A stretch of DNA of 27,949 nt, from NCBI GenBank assembly GCA_035543875.1, contig DATKIY010000006.1, forward strand, positions 1-27,949, read 5' to 3'. Of the stretch, positions 1-7,014 are shown piece by piece; the stretch's first letter is position 1; each line of letters begins with the position of its first letter. A model generated the notes under the pieces. The model was not told the DNA's origin, did no database searches, and saw only the letters and a list, made by a program, of their open reading frames with translations. The stretch comes from DATKIY01 sp035543875. GTDB lineage: Bacteria; Actinomycetota; Actinomycetes; JAHEKZ01. The position numbers were made by a program, and so were the translations under genes.

Positions 1-102
1 CCGGTGTCCCCGTGGGGACAGCCCGAAGGCCGCACCCGCAAAAAGGGCAAGGCCAGCGACAAGTACATCGTCCGCCGCCGCAAGTCGAACAAGAAGCGCT
101 AG
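1..102 (+). CDS. rplB: 50S ribosomal protein L2, C-terminal fragment
   Basis: This is the last 33 codons of L2, cut by the window start. The reading frame opens at base 1 (PVSPWGQPEGRTRKKGKAS...) and stops with TAG at 100-102. The PWGxPxGxxTRxxK-type tail ending in a cluster of basic residues is typical of the L2 C-terminus, which sits close to the peptidyl-transferase centre and binds 23S rRNA. Its position directly ahead of rpsS is the conserved S10-operon order. Only the 5' truncation limits the description. Confidence 0.95.
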   Translation, partial: PVSPWGQPEGRTRKKGKASDKYIVRRRKSNKKR

Positions 103-114
103 GAGTCAGCACCG

Positions 115-396
115 ATGCCGCGCAGCCTGAAGAAGGGTCCCTTCGTGGACGACCACCTCTCCAAGAAGGTGGACGCCCAGAACGACTCTGGTACCCGCAA
201 CGTCATCAAGACGTGGTCACGGCGCTCGATGATCGTGCCGTCGATGATCGGTCACACGATCGCCGTCCACGACGGCCGCAAGCACGTGCCGGTATTTGTG
301 ACCGACGCGATGGTTGGACACAAGCTCGGTGAGTTCGCGCCAACGCGGACCTTCCGTGGGCACGAAAAGGACGACCGAAAGAACCGTCGTCGCTAA
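115..396 (+). CDS. rpsS: 30S ribosomal protein S19
   Basis: The 93-residue product begins MPRSLKKGPFVDDHL, the invariant S19 opening, and ends with the basic tail GHEKDDRKNRRR. S19 forms a complex with S13 in the head of the 30S subunit and contacts the tRNA region. The length equals the usual 92-93 residues. An AGGAG at 101-105 lies nine bases ahead of the ATG. The gene follows rplB by 12 nt and precedes rplV by 75 nt, as in the standard S10 operon. Confidence 0.98.
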   Translation: MPRSLKKGPFVDDHLSKKVDAQNDSGTRNVIKTWSRRSMIVPSMIGHTIAVHDGRKHVPVFVTDAMVGHKLGEFAPTRTFRGHEKDDRKNRRR

Positions 397-471
397 CCGC
401 GACAGGCGATTCACCGCCTATAAGCCAGCACGAAACGACGACCGCACGAAATACGACAGACAGGAACAGTG

Positions 472-852
472 ATGGAAGCCAGGGCCGGTGCCACAAGCAC
501 TGCGCGGTATGCCCGCGTCACGCCCCAGAAGGCCCGCCGGATGGTGGATCTCATTAGAGGTCTGCCCGCCGACGAGGCCCGGACGGTGCTGCGCTTTGCA
601 CCTCAGGCCGCCAGTGAGACCGTCGGCAAGGTGCTCGACAGCGCGATCGCGAACGCCGAGCACAACGAAGGTCTCGATCGTGACGGTCTCGTGGTGAGCC
701 AGGCGTACGTCGACGAAGGCCCCACACTCAAGCGGTTCCGACCCCGTGCACAGGGTCGCGCCTATCGCATTCGTAAACGCACCAGCCACATCACCGTTGT
801 CGTGTCGCAAGAAGCGGCCAAGGCTGCGGCGACTTCTCGGAAGAAGGGGTGA
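472..852 (+). CDS. rplV: 50S ribosomal protein L22
   Basis: L22 lines the peptide exit tunnel and binds 23S rRNA. The product (126 residues from this start) contains ARYARVTPQKARRMVDLIRG near the N-terminus. The C-terminal half has the beta-hairpin segment KRFRPRAQGRAYRIRKRTSHITVVV, the most conserved part of the family. Two in-frame starts are adjacent, GTG at 469 and ATG at 472. I chose the ATG because AGGA at 462-465 is then six bases away rather than three. The stop is followed by the rpsC start seven bases on, so the two are probably translated together. Confidence 0.96.
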   Translation: MEARAGATSTARYARVTPQKARRMVDLIRGLPADEARTVLRFAPQAASETVGKVLDSAIANAEHNEGLDRDGLVVSQAYVDEGPTLKRFRPRAQGRAYRIRKRTSHITVVVSQEAAKAAATSRKKG

Positions 853-859
853 CCTGACA

Positions 860-1786
860 GTGGGTCAAAAGGTCAACCCGCATGGGTTCCGTCTCGGCAT
901 TACCACCGAATACACCTCGCGTTGGTATGCCGACAAGGGATACAAGGAGTACGTCAAGGAAGACGTCGAGATCCGTCGCATGCTCAGCAAGGGCATGGAG
1001 CGGGCAGGCATCAGCCGCGTTGACATCGAGCGCACGCGTGATCGCGTGCGCGTCGACATTCACACGGCTCGTCCTGGCATCGTCATCGGTCGTCGAGGCG
1101 CCGAGGCTGACCGCATCCGCGGCGACCTCGAAAAGCTCACCGGCAAGCAGGTGCAGCTCAACATCCTTGAGGTCAAGAACCCCGAGATCGACGCGCAACT
1201 GGTGGCACAGGGTGTCGCCGAGCAGCTCAGCAGCCGCGTTTCGTTCCGACGCGCCATGCGTAAGGCCATGCAGAGCGCGATGAAGGCCGGAGCCAAGGGC
1301 ATTCGAGTTCAGGTCGGTGGACGACTTGGTGGGGCTGAAATGTCTCGCACCGAGTTCTACCGCGAAGGCCGCGTTCCGCTGCACACGCTGCGCGCCGATA
1401 TCGACTATGGCTTCTACGAGGCACGCACGACGTTCGGTCGCATCGGCGTCAAGGTCTGGATCTACAAGGGCGACGTCACCGGCACTCGTGCCGAGCGTGA
1501 GGCCGCTGCTGCGGCAGCTCGACTCGGTCAGCGTGGCCGTCCGGCCACTGCTCGTCCCGCCCGCAAGAGCGCCGCGGCTCGCCCTGACGGCTCGGCCGCG
1601 CCGGCGAGCTCGGCTGAGGCTCCGGTCGATGCGCCCACCGCTGACGCACCGGAGGCTGCCGCCGTAGACCCTGCGGTTGCCGACACTGCGGTTGCCGACA
1701 CTGCAGCGGTCGACGCAGCGAGCTCGTCCACCCCCGTTCCGGCCGCTGCTGACGCCAGCACCGAATCACCATCGACGGAGGCCTAG
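860..1786 (+). CDS. rpsC: 30S ribosomal protein S3 with long Ala/Asp-rich C-terminal tail
   Basis: S3 sits at the mRNA entry side of the 30S subunit and helps unwind mRNA. The chosen GTG start gives MGQKVNPHGFRLGI, the standard N-terminus. A type II KH domain is visible around residues 40-110 with the GIVIGRRGAE loop at 73-82. The C-terminal S3 domain ends near residue 210 (GVKVWIYKGDVTGT). Residues 221-308 form a low-complexity tail: first Arg/Ala-rich, then Ala/Asp/Glu/Ser-rich. With 308 residues it is much longer than E. coli S3 (233). Tails on S3 are common in actinobacteria, but this one is long and contains a perfect 15-bp tandem duplication (1671-1700). Confidence 0.97.
   Translation: MGQKVNPHGFRLGITTEYTSRWYADKGYKEYVKEDVEIRRMLSKGMERAGISRVDIERTRDRVRVDIHTARPGIVIGRRGAEADRIRGDLEKLTGKQVQLNILEVKNPEIDAQLVAQGVAEQLSSRVSFRRAMRKAMQSAMKAGAKGIRVQVGGRLGGAEMSRTEFYREGRVPLHTLRADIDYGFYEARTTFGRIGVKVWIYKGDVTGTRAEREAAAAAARLGQRGRPATARPARKSAAARPDGSAAPASSAEAPVDAPTADAPEAAAVDPAVADTAVADTAAVDAASSSTPVPAAADASTESPSTEA
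1671..1700 (+). repeat. 15-bp perfect tandem duplication inside the rpsC tail
   Basis: The unit CTGCGGTTGCCGACA occurs twice back to back at 1671-1685 and 1686-1700, followed by a partial third copy (CTGC). In the protein it encodes the repeated V-A-D-T-A motif in the disordered tail of S3. The unit is a multiple of three, so the frame is kept. This is a plausible slippage duplication in a region under weak constraint. Confidence 0.85.
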
Positions 1787-1789
1787 CCC

Positions 1790-2209
1790 ATGCTGATTCC
1801 ACGGCGGGTCAAGCACCGCAAGCAGCACCACCCCTCACGCCGCGGCGTGGCCAAGGGTGGAACCCGCATCGCCTTCGGCGACTACGGGATCCAGGCGCTC
1901 GAGCCCGGTTACATCACCAACCGTCAGATCGAGTCCGCGCGTATTGCCATTACCCGCGCGATTCGTCGTGGCGGAAAGGTCTGGATCAACATCTACCCCG
2001 ACCGTCCGCTTACCAAGAAGCCAGCCGAGACCCGCATGGGTTCAGGTAAGGGCTCGCCAGAGTGGTGGATTGCCAACGTCAAGCCGGGTCGGGTGATGTT
2101 CGAGCTTTCCGGTGTCTCTGAGCCCCTGGCTCGCGAAGCCATGAAGCGTGCCCAGCACAAACTTCCGATCAAGACCCGTTTTGTCAAGCGTGAGGCAGGT
2201 GAGCTCTGA
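1790..2209 (+). CDS. rplP: 50S ribosomal protein L16
   Basis: L16 lies at the base of the A-site region of the 50S subunit and helps position aminoacyl-tRNA. The 139-residue product starts MLIPRRVKHRKQHHPSRRG. It carries the family signatures RIAITRAIRRGGKVWINIYPD and KPAETRMGSGKGSPEWWIANVKPGRVMFE. A GGAGG at 1778-1782 precedes the ATG. The stop codon overlaps the next start (TGATG at 2207-2211), so rpmC is translationally coupled. Confidence 0.98.
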   Translation: MLIPRRVKHRKQHHPSRRGVAKGGTRIAFGDYGIQALEPGYITNRQIESARIAITRAIRRGGKVWINIYPDRPLTKKPAETRMGSGKGSPEWWIANVKPGRVMFELSGVSEPLAREAMKRAQHKLPIKTRFVKREAGEL

Positions 2210-2439
2210 TGCCTATCGGCACCGTTGCCACCGAGTACCGGACGTTGGCCGACGACGAGCTCGTCACCAAGCTGGCCGAAGCCAAGGAAGAGCTGTTCAA
2301 CCTGCGGTTCCAGGCCGCAACCGGACAGTTGGAAAACCATGGGCGGCTGCGCGCTGTCCGTAAGGACATCGCCCGCATCTACACCGTGCTGCGCGAGCGC
2401 GAGCTCGGTATTACGTCGGTGGAGTCACCGGATGAGTGA
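2209..2439 (+). CDS. rpmC: 50S ribosomal protein L29
   Basis: L29 is a small helical protein near the tunnel exit, where it contacts L23 and chaperones such as trigger factor. The 76-residue product has the usual core: ELVTKLAEAKEELFNLRFQAATGQLENHGRLRAVRKDIARIYTVLRERE. The N-terminal ten residues before the helix are slightly longer than in E. coli. The ATG overlaps the rplP stop by one base, and the 3' end overlaps rpsQ by eight bases. Confidence 0.97.
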   Translation: MPIGTVATEYRTLADDELVTKLAEAKEELFNLRFQAATGQLENHGRLRAVRKDIARIYTVLRERELGITSVESPDE

Positions 2440-2713
2440 GACAAAGGACAACATGACTGAGCAACGCGGCGCACGAAAGGTCCGAGAGGGTCTCGTGGTC
2501 AGCGACAAGATGGACAAGACCGTTGTCGTGGCAGTCGAGGACCGGGTGAAGCACCCGCTTTACGGCAAGGTCATGCGACGTACGAACAAGCTCAAGGCAC
2601 ACGACGAGCAGAACTCGGCTGGCGTTGGCGACCGCGTTCTCCTGATGGAGACCCGGCCGCAAAGCAAGTCGAAGCGCTGGCGCCTTGTCGAAATCCTCGA
2701 GAAGGCGAAGTAG
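2432..2713 (+). CDS. rpsQ: 30S ribosomal protein S17
   Basis: S17 is an OB-fold primary 16S rRNA binder. The product contains RKVREGLVVSDKMDKTVVVAVEDRVKHPLYGKVMRRTNKLKAHDE followed by the conserved GDRVLLMETRPQSKSKRWRLVEI. I chose the ATG at 2432 (93 residues) because GGAG at 2421-2424 sits seven bases ahead and the overlap with rpmC suits coupling. An internal ATG at 2453 with AAAGGA four bases upstream is a reasonable alternative and would remove seven residues. Confidence 0.95.
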   Translation: MSETKDNMTEQRGARKVREGLVVSDKMDKTVVVAVEDRVKHPLYGKVMRRTNKLKAHDEQNSAGVGDRVLLMETRPQSKSKRWRLVEILEKAK

Positions 2714-2725
2714 GTAGGAGCTGAC

Positions 2726-3094
2726 GTGATCCAGCAAGAGTCGCGACTGAAGGTCGCCGACAACACCGGTGCCAAGGAAATCTTGTGCATCCGGGTTCTC
2801 GGTGGCTCTGGTCGACGCTACGCCGGAATCGGCGACATCATTGTCGCAACAGTCAAGGACGCGATCCCAGGCGGAAACGTCAAAAAGGGAGAGGTCGTCA
2901 AGGCTGTTGTCGTGCGCACCACAAAGGAGCGCCGCCGTCCCGACGGTTCCTACATCAAGTTTGACGAGAACGCTGCAGTCATCATCAAAGACGGTGGCGA
3001 CCCGCGCGGCACTCGCATCTTCGGCCCGGTGGGTCGTGAGCTGCGTGACAAGCGCTTCATGCGGATCATCTCGCTTGCACCGGAGGTGCTCTAA
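2726..3094 (+). CDS. rplN: 50S ribosomal protein L14
   Basis: L14 forms part of the intersubunit bridge region and is the target of the silencing factor RsfS. The 122-residue product begins MIQQESRLKVADNTGAKEILCIRVLGG. It has the GGNVKKGEVVKAVVVRTTKERRRPDGSYIKFDENAAVII signature and the C-terminal RGTRIFGPVGRELRDK segment. The start is GTG, with TAGGAG just upstream inside the 12-nt gap after rpsQ. The length matches the family exactly. Confidence 0.98.
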   Translation: MIQQESRLKVADNTGAKEILCIRVLGGSGRRYAGIGDIIVATVKDAIPGGNVKKGEVVKAVVVRTTKERRRPDGSYIKFDENAAVIIKDGGDPRGTRIFGPVGRELRDKRFMRIISLAPEVL

Positions 3095-3096
3095 CT

Positions 3097-3426
3097 ATGG
3101 CGATGCACGTTAAGAAGGGCGACACCGTGATGGTGCTCGCCGGCAAGGACAAAGGCGTGACCGGCAAGGTCATCGCTTCCTACCCGACGCAGCAGCGGGT
3201 GCTTGTCGAGGGCGTCAACCTCGTGAAGAAGCACACCAAGATCGGCCAGACCAGCCGTGGCGGCAAGACCGGTGGCATCGTCACCCAGGAGGCGTCGATC
3301 CATGTCTCCAACGTCGCGCCGGTGGTTGAGGTCGATGGTCACAAAGTGCCAACGCGCGTCGGGTACCGCACCGACGAAGGCGGCCGCAAGGTGCGCATCG
3401 CCAAGAAGACCGGCGAGGACCTCTGA
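3097..3426 (+). CDS. rplX: 50S ribosomal protein L24
   Basis: L24 is an assembly initiator that binds the 5' domain of 23S rRNA. The KOW motif is visible at the start (KKGDTVMVLAGKDKGVTGKVIASYPTQQRVLVEGVNLVKKH). The 109-residue length is normal. GGAGGT at 3082-3087 lies nine bases before the ATG at 3097. A second ATG at 3103 would give MHVKKGD but is too far from this site. The stop overlaps the rplE start (TGATG). Confidence 0.97.
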   Translation: MAMHVKKGDTVMVLAGKDKGVTGKVIASYPTQQRVLVEGVNLVKKHTKIGQTSRGGKTGGIVTQEASIHVSNVAPVVEVDGHKVPTRVGYRTDEGGRKVRIAKKTGEDL

Positions 3427-4010
3427 TGACTACGACCACCAACGCCACCAGCATTGATGCTCCGCCCGTGCCACGTCTGAAGCAGCGCTACCGTGACGAG
3501 ATCGTTGCCGACCTGCGCGAGCAGTTTGGCTTCGCGAACGTCATGCAGGTGCCAGGTGTCACCAAGGTTGTCGTCAACATGGGTGTGGGCGATGCAGCCC
3601 GCGACTCCAAGTTGATTGAAGGTGCCATTCGCGACCTCGGTGCAATCACCGGACAGCGCCCGTCGGTGACTAAGGCTCGGGTTTCCATCGCACAGTTCAA
3701 ACTGCGCGAAGGGATGCCGATCGGTGCGCACACCACGTTGCGCGGCGACCGCATGTGGGAATTCCTCGACCGTCTGTTGACGATTGCGCTTCCACGAATC
3801 CGTGACTTCCGTGGCCTGTCACCGCGACAGTTCGATGGTCGCGGTAACTACACCTTCGGTCTCACCGAACAGAGCATGTTCCACGAGATCGACCAGGACG
3901 CGATCGACCGCGTTCGGGGTATGGACATCACGGTGGTTACGACCGCTAGTAATGACGACGAGGGTCGCGCGCTCCTGCGCTCCCTTGGCTTCCCGTTCAA
4001 GGAGAACTAA
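3426..4010 (+). CDS. rplE: 50S ribosomal protein L5
   Basis: L5 binds 5S rRNA and contacts P-site tRNA in the central protuberance. The 194-residue product contains LKQRYRDEIVADLREQFGFANVMQVPGVTKVVVNMGVGDAARD, the Q-R-P-S-V-TKA segment, and the C-terminal DRVRGMDITVVTTASNDDEGRALLRSLGFPF. An N-terminal extension of about 15 residues (MTTTTNATSIDAPPVP) precedes the core; such extensions occur in actinobacteria. It is coupled by overlap to rplX and followed two bases later by rpsN. Confidence 0.98.
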   Translation: MTTTTNATSIDAPPVPRLKQRYRDEIVADLREQFGFANVMQVPGVTKVVVNMGVGDAARDSKLIEGAIRDLGAITGQRPSVTKARVSIAQFKLREGMPIGAHTTLRGDRMWEFLDRLLTIALPRIRDFRGLSPRQFDGRGNYTFGLTEQSMFHEIDQDAIDRVRGMDITVVTTASNDDEGRALLRSLGFPFKEN

Positions 4011-4012
4011 GC

Positions 4013-4198
4013 GTGGCTAAGAAGTCTTTGATCAACAAGGCGGCAGCCAAGCCGAAGTTCAAGGTGCGCGGATACACGCGCTGCAGCGTGTGCGGGCGTC
4101 CGCACTCGGTGTACCGCAAGTTCGGCTTGTGCCGAGTGTGCCTGCGCAACATGGCGCACAAGGGCGAGCTTCCCGGTGTCACTAAGAGCAGTTGGTAG
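4013..4198 (+). CDS. rpsN: 30S ribosomal protein S14, zinc-binding type (S14Z)
   Basis: The 61-residue product is the short zinc-ribbon form of S14, with ligands in two CxxC pairs at C24/C27 and C40/C43 (YTRCSVCGRP and GLCRVCLRN). It sits in the head of the 30S subunit. The start is GTG two bases after the rplE stop, with the GGAGA of the rplE end serving as ribosome-binding site. Many actinobacteria carry a cysteine-free S14 paralogue elsewhere that replaces this one under zinc limitation; none is in this window. Confidence 0.97.
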   Translation: MAKKSLINKAAAKPKFKVRGYTRCSVCGRPHSVYRKFGLCRVCLRNMAHKGELPGVTKSSW

Positions 4199-4237
4199 TC
4201 CGTGCAGTTGGCAATTCCGTGCAGTTGGTAATCCATC
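4188..4237 (+). repeat. Three imperfect tandem copies of a 16-17 bp unit at the rpsN 3' end
   Basis: The units start GCAGTTGG and lie at 4188-4203 (GCAGTTGGTAGTCCGT), 4204-4220 (GCAGTTGGCAATTCCGT) and 4221-4237 (GCAGTTGGTAATCCATC). The first copy includes the last codons and stop of rpsN, so the other two look like duplications of the gene's end running into the rpsN-rpsH spacer. No role is evident. Confidence 0.8.
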
Positions 4238-4292
4238 CCAACGCCGTAGGTCGCAGTTCCGCGATACCGCGGTGAGAGAGAGTTAACCGAAC

Positions 4293-4697
4293 ATGACGAT
4301 GACCGACCCGATCGCAGACATGCTGACCCGTCTGCGCAACGCCAACTCGGCGTACCACGAAGAGGTCGCCATGCCCTCAAGCAAAATTAAGCAGGGCATC
4401 GCGCAGATTCTCAAGGAGCAGGGCTACGTCAAGGACTGGCGCGTTGAGTCCAGCGACGAGAAGCCCAGCGACACCCTGGTGATCGACCTGAAGTTCGGTC
4501 CTACGCGTGAGCGTTCGATTGCTGGTATTCGACGCATCTCGAAGCCCGGTTTGCGCGTATACGCCAAGTCCACCTCGATGCCGCGCGTACTCGGTGGGCT
4601 GGGTGTTGCGATCATCTCGACCTCATCGGGACTTCTCACAGACAAGCAGGCCGCAAAGAAGGGCGTGGGTGGGGAAGTCCTCGCCTACGTCTGGTAA
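4293..4697 (+). CDS. rpsH: 30S ribosomal protein S8
   Basis: S8 is a primary binder of the 16S central domain and, in E. coli, the translational repressor of the spc operon. The 134-residue product begins MTMTDPIADMLTRLRNANSAYHEEVAMPSSKIKQGIAQILKEQGY. It ends with the family signature STSSGLLTDKQAAKKGVGGEVLAYVW. ATG codons at 4293 and 4299 are both possible; MTMTDP is the usual actinobacterial N-terminus. The upstream site is a weak purine run (GAGAGAGAG). A 94-nt spacer carrying the tandem repeat separates it from rpsN. Confidence 0.97.
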   Translation: MTMTDPIADMLTRLRNANSAYHEEVAMPSSKIKQGIAQILKEQGYVKDWRVESSDEKPSDTLVIDLKFGPTRERSIAGIRRISKPGLRVYAKSTSMPRVLGGLGVAIISTSSGLLTDKQAAKKGVGGEVLAYVW

Positions 4698-4709
4698 GCG
4701 GGGTCTGAC

Positions 4710-5249
4710 ATGTCGCGTATTGGGAAACTGGCAATCACGTTGCCGTCGGGTGTCGACGTTGCTGTCGATGGTCAGGCAGTCACCGTCAAAGGCCCCAAGG
4801 GTTCGTTGTCCCACACTGTTGCTGAGCCACTGACGATCGAGCGTCACGACGACGGCTCGGTGGCAGTGCTTCGCCCTAACGATGAGCGGTTGTCGAAGTC
4901 GCTGCATGGGTTGACGCGCACCTTGATCGCAAACATGGTCACCGGCGTCACCGAGGGCTACGTCAAGCAGCTCGAGATCGTTGGCGTTGGTTATCGCGTC
5001 CAGGCTAAGGGCAAAAACCTCGAGTTCTCGGTGGGCTACAGCCACACCGTCCTGGTTCAGCCGCCCGAAGGTATCTCGTTCGCAGTCGAAAGCCCGACCA
5101 AGTTTTCGGTCGCAGGCATCGACAAGCAGCAGGTTGGGCAGGTTGCGGCCAATATCCGCAAGATTCGTAAGCCAGAGCCTTACAAGGGCAAGGGCATTCG
5201 GTACGTGGGCGAACACGTCCGTCGCAAGGTCGGAAAGGCTGGCAAGTAG
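4710..5249 (+). CDS. rplF: 50S ribosomal protein L6
   Basis: L6 sits near the sarcin-ricin loop and the factor-binding site. The product has 179 residues and the two repeated L6 alpha-beta domains. The start is MSRIGKLAITLPSGVDV, the middle contains VTGVTEGYVKQLEIVGVGYRVQAKGKNLEFSVGYSH, and the C-terminal signature is EPYKGKGIRYVGEHVRRKVGKAGK. The length is typical. It lies 12 nt after rpsH and two bases before rplR. Confidence 0.98.
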   Translation: MSRIGKLAITLPSGVDVAVDGQAVTVKGPKGSLSHTVAEPLTIERHDDGSVAVLRPNDERLSKSLHGLTRTLIANMVTGVTEGYVKQLEIVGVGYRVQAKGKNLEFSVGYSHTVLVQPPEGISFAVESPTKFSVAGIDKQQVGQVAANIRKIRKPEPYKGKGIRYVGEHVRRKVGKAGK

Positions 5250-5251
5250 TC

Positions 5252-5632
5252 ATGGCTCTCACCACTAAGCCCGGTCGCAGGACCGCGCGACAAGCGGCGC
5301 GGTCGCGTCGACACTTGCGGGTGCGCAAAAAGGTCGAAGGCACCCCAGCCCGGCCGCGGTTGGTCGTCAACCGCTCCAGCCGACACATGTTCGTGCAGGT
5401 TGTCGATGACACCGTGGGTAAGACCCTCGCATCGGCATCGTCCATGGAAGACGACGTTCGCTCCGTCGATGGAGACAAGACGGCGAAGGCGCGCAAGGTT
5501 GGTGCCCTCGTTGCGGAGCGTGCCAAGGCAGCAGGCGTCGAGGCTGTCGTGTTCGACCGTGGTGGCAACCGCTACCACGGACGCGTCGCGGCGCTTGCTG
5601 AAGGCGCCCGCGAAACCGGCCTGTCCTTCTAG
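5252..5632 (+). CDS. rplR: 50S ribosomal protein L18
   Basis: L18 binds 5S rRNA together with L5 in the central protuberance. The 126-residue product contains the basic N-terminus GRRTARQAARSRRHLRVRKKVEGTPARPRLVVNRSSRHMFVQVVDDTVGKTLASASS. Its C-terminus VVFDRGGNRYHGRVAALAEGARETGLSF is the family hallmark. The start is only two bases after the rplF stop, without a strong ribosome-binding site, so re-initiation is likely. A 71-nt spacer follows, with no structure that I can recognise. Confidence 0.98.
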   Translation: MALTTKPGRRTARQAARSRRHLRVRKKVEGTPARPRLVVNRSSRHMFVQVVDDTVGKTLASASSMEDDVRSVDGDKTAKARKVGALVAERAKAAGVEAVVFDRGGNRYHGRVAALAEGARETGLSF

Positions 5633-5703
5633 CGCGTGTCCAATTCCACGAATCTGATGACTTCAACTGACCGTCACAAGCCCCTAAACGAACAGGATTA
5701 CCC

Positions 5704-6300
5704 ATGAGCAGCGGACCTTCGCGCCGCGGCAACGCCGGTGGCAATGAACGCGGCCGCGGACGTCGCGGCGACGCGGCTGACAAGACGCCGTACGTCGAGC
5801 GTGTTGTTGCCATCAACCGAGTTGCCAAGGTCGTTAAGGGCGGTCGGCGCTTCAGCTTCACCGCGCTTGTCGTCGTCGGCGATGGCGACGGCACCGTCGG
5901 CGTCGGATACGGCAAGGCAAAAGAGGTGCCGGCTGCAATCGCCAAGGGCGTCGAAGAAGCGAAGAAGAACTTCTTCAAGGTGCCGCGGATTCAGGGCACC
6001 ATCCCTCACCCCGTTCAGGGCGAGGCGGCTGCCGGTGTCGTGCTGTTGAAGCCAGCTTCACCGGGTACCGGAGTGATCGCTGGCGGACCAGTTCGCGCCG
6101 TGCTTGAGGCAGGTGGCATCCACGACGTGCTGAGCAAGTCGCTTGGTTCGTCCAACGCCATCAACATCGTTCATGCAACTGTCGCGGCGCTCAAGAGCCT
6201 TGAGCGACCCGAACAGGTCGCTGCTCGGCGTGGCCTGCCCTTGGAAGATGTCGCTCCTGATGGTCTGCTCCGGGCGCGCGCGGCTGGAATGAGCTCGTAA
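5704..6300 (+). CDS. rpsE: 30S ribosomal protein S5
   Basis: S5 helps maintain decoding fidelity and mRNA helicase activity at the entry channel. After a Gly/Arg-rich N-terminal extension of about 25 residues, the product shows the S5 dsRBD-like domain (YVERVVAINRVAKVVKGGRRFSFTALVVVGDGDGTVGVGYGKAKEVPAAI). The C-terminal domain follows, containing KPASPGTGVIAGGPVRAVLEAGGIHDVLSKSLGSSNAINIVHAT. At 198 residues it is longer than E. coli S5 (167), mainly at the N-terminus. The stop overlaps the rpmD start by one base (TAATG). Confidence 0.98.
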   Translation: MSSGPSRRGNAGGNERGRGRRGDAADKTPYVERVVAINRVAKVVKGGRRFSFTALVVVGDGDGTVGVGYGKAKEVPAAIAKGVEEAKKNFFKVPRIQGTIPHPVQGEAAAGVVLLKPASPGTGVIAGGPVRAVLEAGGIHDVLSKSLGSSNAINIVHATVAALKSLERPEQVAARRGLPLEDVAPDGLLRARAAGMSS

Positions 6301-6482
6301 TGGCACGCTTGAAGGTCACTCAGCGAAAGTCCGAAATCGGCGGCACGAGCAACCAGCGCAACTCGCTGCGTTCGCTTGGTCTGAAGCGGATCGGCGACGT
6401 CGTTGTCAAAGAGGACCGTCCCGAAATCCGCGGGATGGTCAACACGGTGTCGCACCTCGTCACCGTCGAGGAGGTTGACTGA
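6300..6482 (+). CDS. rpmD: 50S ribosomal protein L30
   Basis: L30 is a small 50S protein that some bacterial lineages lack. The 60-residue product reads MARLKVTQRKSEIGGTSNQRNSLRSLGL and continues with the conserved KRIGDVVVKEDRPEIRGMVNTVSHLVTVEEV. Its length is the family standard. It is coupled to rpsE by a one-base overlap and is followed by rplO one base after the stop. Confidence 0.97.
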   Translation: MARLKVTQRKSEIGGTSNQRNSLRSLGLKRIGDVVVKEDRPEIRGMVNTVSHLVTVEEVD

Positions 6483-6483
6483 T

Positions 6484-6924
6484 ATGACACTGAAGGTTCA
6501 TCACTTGCGTCCCGCTCCAGGGGCGAAGACAGCCAAGACCCGTGTAGGTCGCGGTGAAGGTTCGAAGGGCAAGACCGCTGGACGTGGAACCAAGGGCACC
6601 AAAGCTCGCTACCAGGTTCCAGCTGGGTTTGAGGGTGGCCAGATGCCGCTCCACATGCGGCTGCCCAAGCTGCGCGGTTTCACCAACCGCAACCGGGTCG
6701 AGTTCCAGGTCGTCAACCTCGACAAGCTTTCTGCCCTGTTCCCCAAGGGTGGTGCGGTCGGCGTCGCGGATTTGGTTGCTGCCGGTGCAGTTCGTAAGGA
6801 CCAGCCCGTCAAGGTGCTGGGTACCGGTGAGCTGACGGTTGCCCTTCAGGTGACTGCCAACGCTTTCTCCGCTTCGGCCAAGGACAAGATTGCGGCCGCC
6901 GGAGGCTCAACCACCGAGTTGTAG
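6484..6924 (+). CDS. rplO: 50S ribosomal protein L15
   Basis: L15 is a late assembly protein of the 50S subunit. From the ATG at 6484, immediately after the rpmD stop, the product has 146 residues. It opens MTLKVHHLRPAPGAKTAKTRVGRGEGSKGKTAGRGTKGTKAR, the glycine/lysine-rich extension that threads into rRNA. The C-terminal domain follows with VLGTGELTVALQVTANAFSASAKDKIAAAGG. The frame is open further upstream, but those codons overlap rpmD and have no family match. A 90-nt spacer leads to secY. Confidence 0.97.
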   Translation: MTLKVHHLRPAPGAKTAKTRVGRGEGSKGKTAGRGTKGTKARYQVPAGFEGGQMPLHMRLPKLRGFTNRNRVEFQVVNLDKLSALFPKGGAVGVADLVAAGAVRKDQPVKVLGTGELTVALQVTANAFSASAKDKIAAAGGSTTEL

Positions 6925-7014
6925 GCGCTCATGGCAGCCGGGGACGTCGGGGCTACTGCTCCGTAACCTGGCTGTTATCGTCCCTGTGGTCTACCACTCG
7001 CTGGAGGATTAGTC

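Noticed and set aside
791..1384. Minus-strand frame of 197 codons opposite rpsC
   Set aside because: Shadow of rpsC with no recognisable protein features.
6930..6975. Possible stem around GCAGCC/GGCT in the rplO-secY spacer
   Set aside because: Pairing requires several unpaired bases and no U-tract follows; not convincing as a terminator.
6985..7000. Short palindrome GTGGT-CT-ACCAC ahead of secY
   Set aside because: A two-base loop makes a hairpin unlikely, and one small palindrome is not enough for an operator call.
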